Of a stretch of 64,000 nt of DNA, positions 61,801 to 64,000 are shown piece after piece. The position numbers and the translations under genes were made by a program. The notes under the pieces are model-generated. The model had not been told where the DNA came from. It made no database searches and saw nothing but the letters and a program-made list of their open reading frames with translations. The DNA is from Metaphire vulgaris (taxonomy: Eukaryota; Annelida; Clitellata; Crassiclitellata; Megascolecidae): the NCBI GenBank assembly GCA_018105865.1, contig CM030834.1, positions 16,464,719-16,528,718 of the forward strand, read 5' to 3'. How positions within the stretch are numbered: position 1 is the stretch's first letter; each line of letters starts with the position of its first letter.

Positions 61801-63484
61801 ATCCTCCCCACCAACTTCCAAGAAATTCATTGCATCTCCCAATCAAGATTTCTTGGAACCGCCACTGATATTGACGATCCTTTGGCAATTTATATAGACT
61901 AAAGATAATATGTATAGGCTAGTATAAAAGACGTAATCATAATGCCACCGTTTGGTAGAATTGTCTAAAGCCTTCGCTTTCCAAATTCAAATACTGTCAC
62001 CCAATGGCTTTTCTTCATTTTCCAAAATGTGATAAAGGTGATGCATTGCACAGGTGTTTGAAGGTAATTCGGACTCCTATTCTGTGAAGCACACCTACCT
62101 TGACGAACCAGTCTTGGCGAGGTATATTAAGTTCCACACGGTCCAGTGGAATCGTCACCCAAGCATGCGGGTGGAAATTATCGGATGCCAAGGTAACCGA
62201 TTTGACTAAAATAAATGGCTTAATTATTGCATCGGAAATCATGCTCGTTGCTTTGGCAGAATCTTCTGATTTCACTTCAGTGAGTGACTGGTATGCTCAT
62301 AGGCCCCCTTAGATTGCTCCCCCGCCGTTTCTGATTGATCTCTCCGGATTGGCCTGGCTCTAATTCAATTTGGATTTGGTGTGCCAACGGATGATGCCTT
62401 AGGCATTATGATAGTGGCGCTATAGAAATTTATTTATTTATTTATTTATTGAAGCCATTTCCGTCAAAATTTTGCGAAAAAAATTCGATCGTTCAGCGAT
62501 TTTGTGGCAGTTGGTGCGTTTGGTGCATTGTAGTTTGCAACGCGCCAATTGCTCTTCCTCCGTTTGGAAAACTGTCGGCTTCGAGCGAGAAATGGCAGAA
62601 GAGTGGCAGCTCATGTCGCGCCGAAGACGGTTACATCATCACCAACAAAGGATGGTGCGCTAAGCAAGACAACCGTAGGTCGACAGGCGAATTCGAGTAG
62701 TATTTTTACATATTTCACGACAGAGCCGTAGCTTGAGTATTTGGCGCCCGGAGTAAGATATATATTTTTGCCCCAACAGTTTAAAAACTAAAAAATTAGC
62801 GTTGACCTCTTTTTTTAGCTTATCAGGCTTTTCACGAAGTTGGAGGGGGTAAAGTAGTGCAGAAGGCGCCAGGCGGGTGATAACCTTTCCTATACTTGCT
62901 TCGACGGGCGTTTAACTTGATACTGTACAACCATGGTTTGTGGCGCCCCCTCCCCCAAGACGGCGCCCGGGCCAGCTTACCCGCCTGCCCTCGCCTAGCT
63001 ATACGTACGGCTCTGTTTCAGAAATTCAACAGTCGCGTAAAACCGTTCACGAATTATTTCGGTTTAATAGCCAGTGTTTATTCTAGGCCTTCTCTGGGGG
63101 GGGGGGGTGGAATTCCCTCTCCCCAAGTTTTAAAATTCCTCCCTCATGTTTTTTATATGTTGGCTGGGGAATGGAAATTTCCCCAAAAGTGTGGAGACTC
63201 AGACCTTGCCCCGCCCCCCCCCCCCACATTACAAAATGCCCCCATGCAATGTCAAGGTGACTAGAATAAACACTGCAATAGCTATTTTCAAAAAGGGTGT
63301 TTTGTCGACAGACAAGCAGTGGCTTCAGTTCGACGTCGGCCCGCCGACGATCGTCACGGGACTGGTGACGAGAGGACGAGGCGATGGAACGAAGAAGACC
63401 TGGATCACTCGATTCCGAATCTCCTACAGCAACGACACCGACGTCTGGCATTTCTACAAGGACGCGTCTCACCAGGACGTCAAC
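54610..63484 (+). CDS. Secreted tandem F5/8 type C (discoidin) domain protein, 5' part (3'-partial)
   Basis: Exons join 54610-54733, 55324-55529, 59771-59893, 62054-62192, 62534-62674 and 63312-63484; 302 codons with all phases in agreement, and the rest lies right of the window. Seen in order: a signal peptide (MFGQRSVFLLALSALNGIVS), a short linker, a complete discoidin domain bounded by Cys (DCHQTGPLGMITG ... RVEIIGCQ) with ITASSIYPEEW, GWCAKYKSSSEWLQVDLG, VTGLMTQGR, TSFMVSHS and YIKFHTVQWNRHPSMRVEI, then a second domain starting VCNAPIALPPFGKLSASS with GWCAKQDNHKQWLQFDVG, IVTGLVTRGRGDG and RFRISYSND. Such domains bind phospholipids, glycans or matrix (family knowledge). Receptor or purely secreted form cannot be told, because any transmembrane part would lie outside. 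The introns are full of MITEs. Confidence 0.92.
55324..55529 (+). CDS. Discoidin domain 1, first exon
   Basis: Encodes CHQTGPLGMITGQIKDWQIT through LQVDLGLPSK. Acceptor gcgagcag, donor gttcgc. A MITE starts 38 bases downstream of the donor. Confidence 0.92.
55568..55759. mobile_element. hAT-type MITE, CAGGGGCGTAGC family with TA core
   Basis: Termini are CAGAGGCGTATCCAGG and CGTCGCTACGCCCCTG. A perfect duplication CTCCTCTT is at 55560-55567 and 55760-55767. Confidence 0.93.
55815..55880. repeat. CT dinucleotide repeat
   Basis: (CT)n in intron 2 of the discoidin gene. The intron from 55880 to 56999 shows nothing else of note. Confidence 0.95.
57000..57372. mobile_element. hAT-type element, CAGTGGTGGATTTAC family
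   Basis: Termini are CAGTGGTGGATTTACC and GTAAATCCGCTATTG, flanked by ATTATGAT and ATTATGAC (7/8). It contains the short palindrome GGTACAAATGTACC. Confidence 0.92.
57373..58978 (+). other. Intron of the discoidin gene, low-complexity patches only
   Basis: A CT/CCT-rich stretch lies at about 57640-57730 and another near 58395-58440. No exon-like frame with splice sites was found between the exons at 55324 and 59771. Confidence 0.4.
58979..59180. mobile_element. Miniature element, CAGTGTTTATTCTAG family (copy D)
   Basis: Termini are CAGTGTTTATTCTAGGCC and GGCTAGAATAAACACTG. A perfect 9-bp duplication CAAGTCATG is at 58970-58978 and 59181-59189. The target straddled the left end of the MITE at 59186. 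Confidence 0.95.
59186..59746. mobile_element. hAT-type MITE, CAGTGGCGGTTCC family, host of two later insertions
   Basis: The left end has decayed to CATGGGTTGCTCCACG; the right end is CTTAGAACCGCCACTG. Removing the element at 58979-59180 restores the left flank ATACAAGT, which matches the right flank ATACAGGT (7/8). A second element interrupts it at 59220-59405. Confidence 0.85.
59220..59405. mobile_element. hAT-type MITE, CAGTGTTTAATCTAG family (copy 2), nested
   Basis: Termini are CAGTGTTTAATCTAGAC and GGTCTAGATTAAACACTG. A perfect duplication CTGGGGAT is at 59212-59219 and 59406-59413. It sits inside the older MITE. Confidence 0.95.
59771..59893 (+). CDS. Discoidin domain 1, second exon
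   Basis: Encodes VTGLMTQGRNDGSEWVTSFM through INDQYGNQK. Acceptor atttcag, donor gtacag. It lies 25 bases past the end of a nested transposon complex. Confidence 0.92.
59894..60988 (+). other. Intron of the discoidin gene, little recognised
   Basis: A left end CAGTGGCATAACCAGGATTC at about 60909 belongs to a transposon seen also at 27811. The rest shows only a short GT/G-run near 60515-60535. Confidence 0.4.
60989..61163. mobile_element. hAT-type MITE, CAGGGGCGTAGC family
   Basis: Termini are CAGGGGCGTAGCGACGG and CCTGGCTACGCCCCTG. A perfect duplication GGGTCGTT is at 60981-60988 and 61164-61171. Confidence 0.95.
61581..61867. mobile_element. hAT-type MITE, CAGTGGCGGTTCC family
   Basis: Termini are CAGGGGCGGTTCCACG and TCTTGGAACCGCCACTG. 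A perfect duplication ATATTGAC is at 61573-61580 and 61868-61875. Confidence 0.95.
62054..62192 (+). CDS. Discoidin domain 1, last exon
   Basis: Encodes VFEGNSDSYSVKHTYLDEPV through MRVEIIGCQ, closing the domain with its C-terminal Cys. Acceptor gcacag, donor gtaacc. Confidence 0.92.
62534..62674 (+). CDS. Discoidin domain 2, first exon
   Basis: Encodes CNAPIALPPFGKLSASSEKW through GWCAKQDN. Acceptor ttgtag, donor gtaggt. Confidence 0.88.
62721..63015. mobile_element. hAT-type MITE, CAGAGCCGTAGCTTGAG family
   Basis: Termini are CAGAGCCGTAGCTTGAG and CTATACGTACGGCTCTG, with flanks TTTCACGA and TTTCAGAA (6/8). Contains GGCGCCCGG blocks at both sides. Confidence 0.8.
63072..63275. mobile_element. 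Miniature element, CAGTGTTTATTCTAG family (copy E)
   Basis: Termini are CAGTGTTTATTCTAGGCC and GACTAGAATAAACACTG. Flanks share only AATAGC. It ends 36 bases before a coding exon. Confidence 0.85.
63312..63484 (+). CDS. Discoidin domain 2, second exon
   Basis: Encodes KQWLQFDVGPPTIVTGLVTR through FYKDASHQDVN, donor gtgagt, phase 0. The acceptor gacag is 36 bases past a miniature element. The domain's last exon is outside the window. Confidence 0.9.
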
Positions 63485-63516
63485 GTGAGTCATTTTCGTT
63501 GCAGCTGTCTTAAGTA

Positions 63517-63625
63517 AGTAAAGTAAAGTAAAATCTCGTGGATTTCTATAGCGCCTTGGAAAGCAGCACAACAGTAGCTGCTTATTCTTAGGCGCTCAGC
63601 CTCTCTTAAAATAGCTATGGCAACT
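63517..63625 (+). repeat. TATAGCGCTTTGGAAAGC repeat
   Basis: AGTAAAATCTCGTGGATTTC, TATAGCGCCTTGGAAAGC and CTTAAAATAGCTATG closely match 21526-21620. The final 375 bases of the window after this show only a short GT run and no exon. Confidence 0.75.
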
Positions 63626-64000
63626 TATTGCAACTGCTTCAGTTTAATAAGTCATACTGTGTTTCTGTTTTGTGTTTTCTTGTCATTAGTTGTGTGTGTG
63701 TGATTTTCTTTTATTATAATGGTTATGTAGCCTAAGTAGTACACTTACTGTATATAAAGCTAAGTGTGTTCTTTGTGACAATTGATTTGCGAGTCCAGTT
63801 GGCAAAACTACGTTCTGATCGTTTTCAGCGGTGCGAACTACTATGCCGTGTTTATATACGTAGGCTAAATGTTACAACGTTTCTCTTGCATTTCTTACGG
63901 TGGTCTTAGAGCCGACTACACTGCAGGCGTCTTCTGTAATAGCCACTACAGTCCATAATTAATCAAATGACAGAATATGCTTTGGGAGTGGAATGATGGC

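Overview
The window looks like nuclear DNA from a marine bilaterian invertebrate. It has spliced genes with GT-AG introns, TTAGGG-type telomere-like repeats, many microsatellites, and a very high load of short class II transposons. The phylum cannot be fixed from the sequence. An alpha-type nicotinic receptor, an inactive rhomboid and a secreted discoidin-domain protein suit a lophotrochozoan or an invertebrate deuterostome, and I would not choose between them.

Layout. (1) About 165-11363 on the plus strand: the last seven exons of an alpha-type nicotinic acetylcholine receptor subunit. The signal-peptide exon lies upstream of the window. Its pore-lining M2 segment carries Pro-Ala-Lys at positions -2' to 0' where cation channels have Gly-Glu-Lys, so an anion-selective channel is predicted. 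(2) 14906-26966 on the minus strand: a complete iRhom (inactive rhomboid, RHBDF-like) in 13 coding exons, 670 residues, with the catalytic serine position replaced (GPAG). (3) About 27-54 kb: no convincing gene. This stretch is filled with hAT-type miniature elements, SINE-like sequences, microsatellites and LINE remnants. There is a weak two-exon candidate for a secreted protein near 46.4-46.9 kb. (4) 54610-63484 on the plus strand: the 5' part of a secreted protein with a signal peptide, one full F5/8 type C (discoidin) domain and the start of a second. It runs off the right edge.

The three genes are convergent or divergent neighbours with separate jobs: ligand-gated channel, ER/Golgi trafficking factor for growth-factor sheddases, and secreted adhesion or lectin-like protein. 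Nothing suggests they work as one unit. The most unusual content is mobile DNA. More than twenty miniature elements can be delimited by 8-bp target duplications and CAGNG...CNCTG termini (hAT superfamily). One family has clean 9-bp duplications, one three-element insertion history can be dated in order, and one hAT transposase remnant is visible. A separate two-copy element carries tandem terminal units around a telomere-like core and has 9- and 10-bp target duplications.

All coordinates were worked out by hand from the sequence. Spliced phases were checked exon by exon and are consistent across all three genes.
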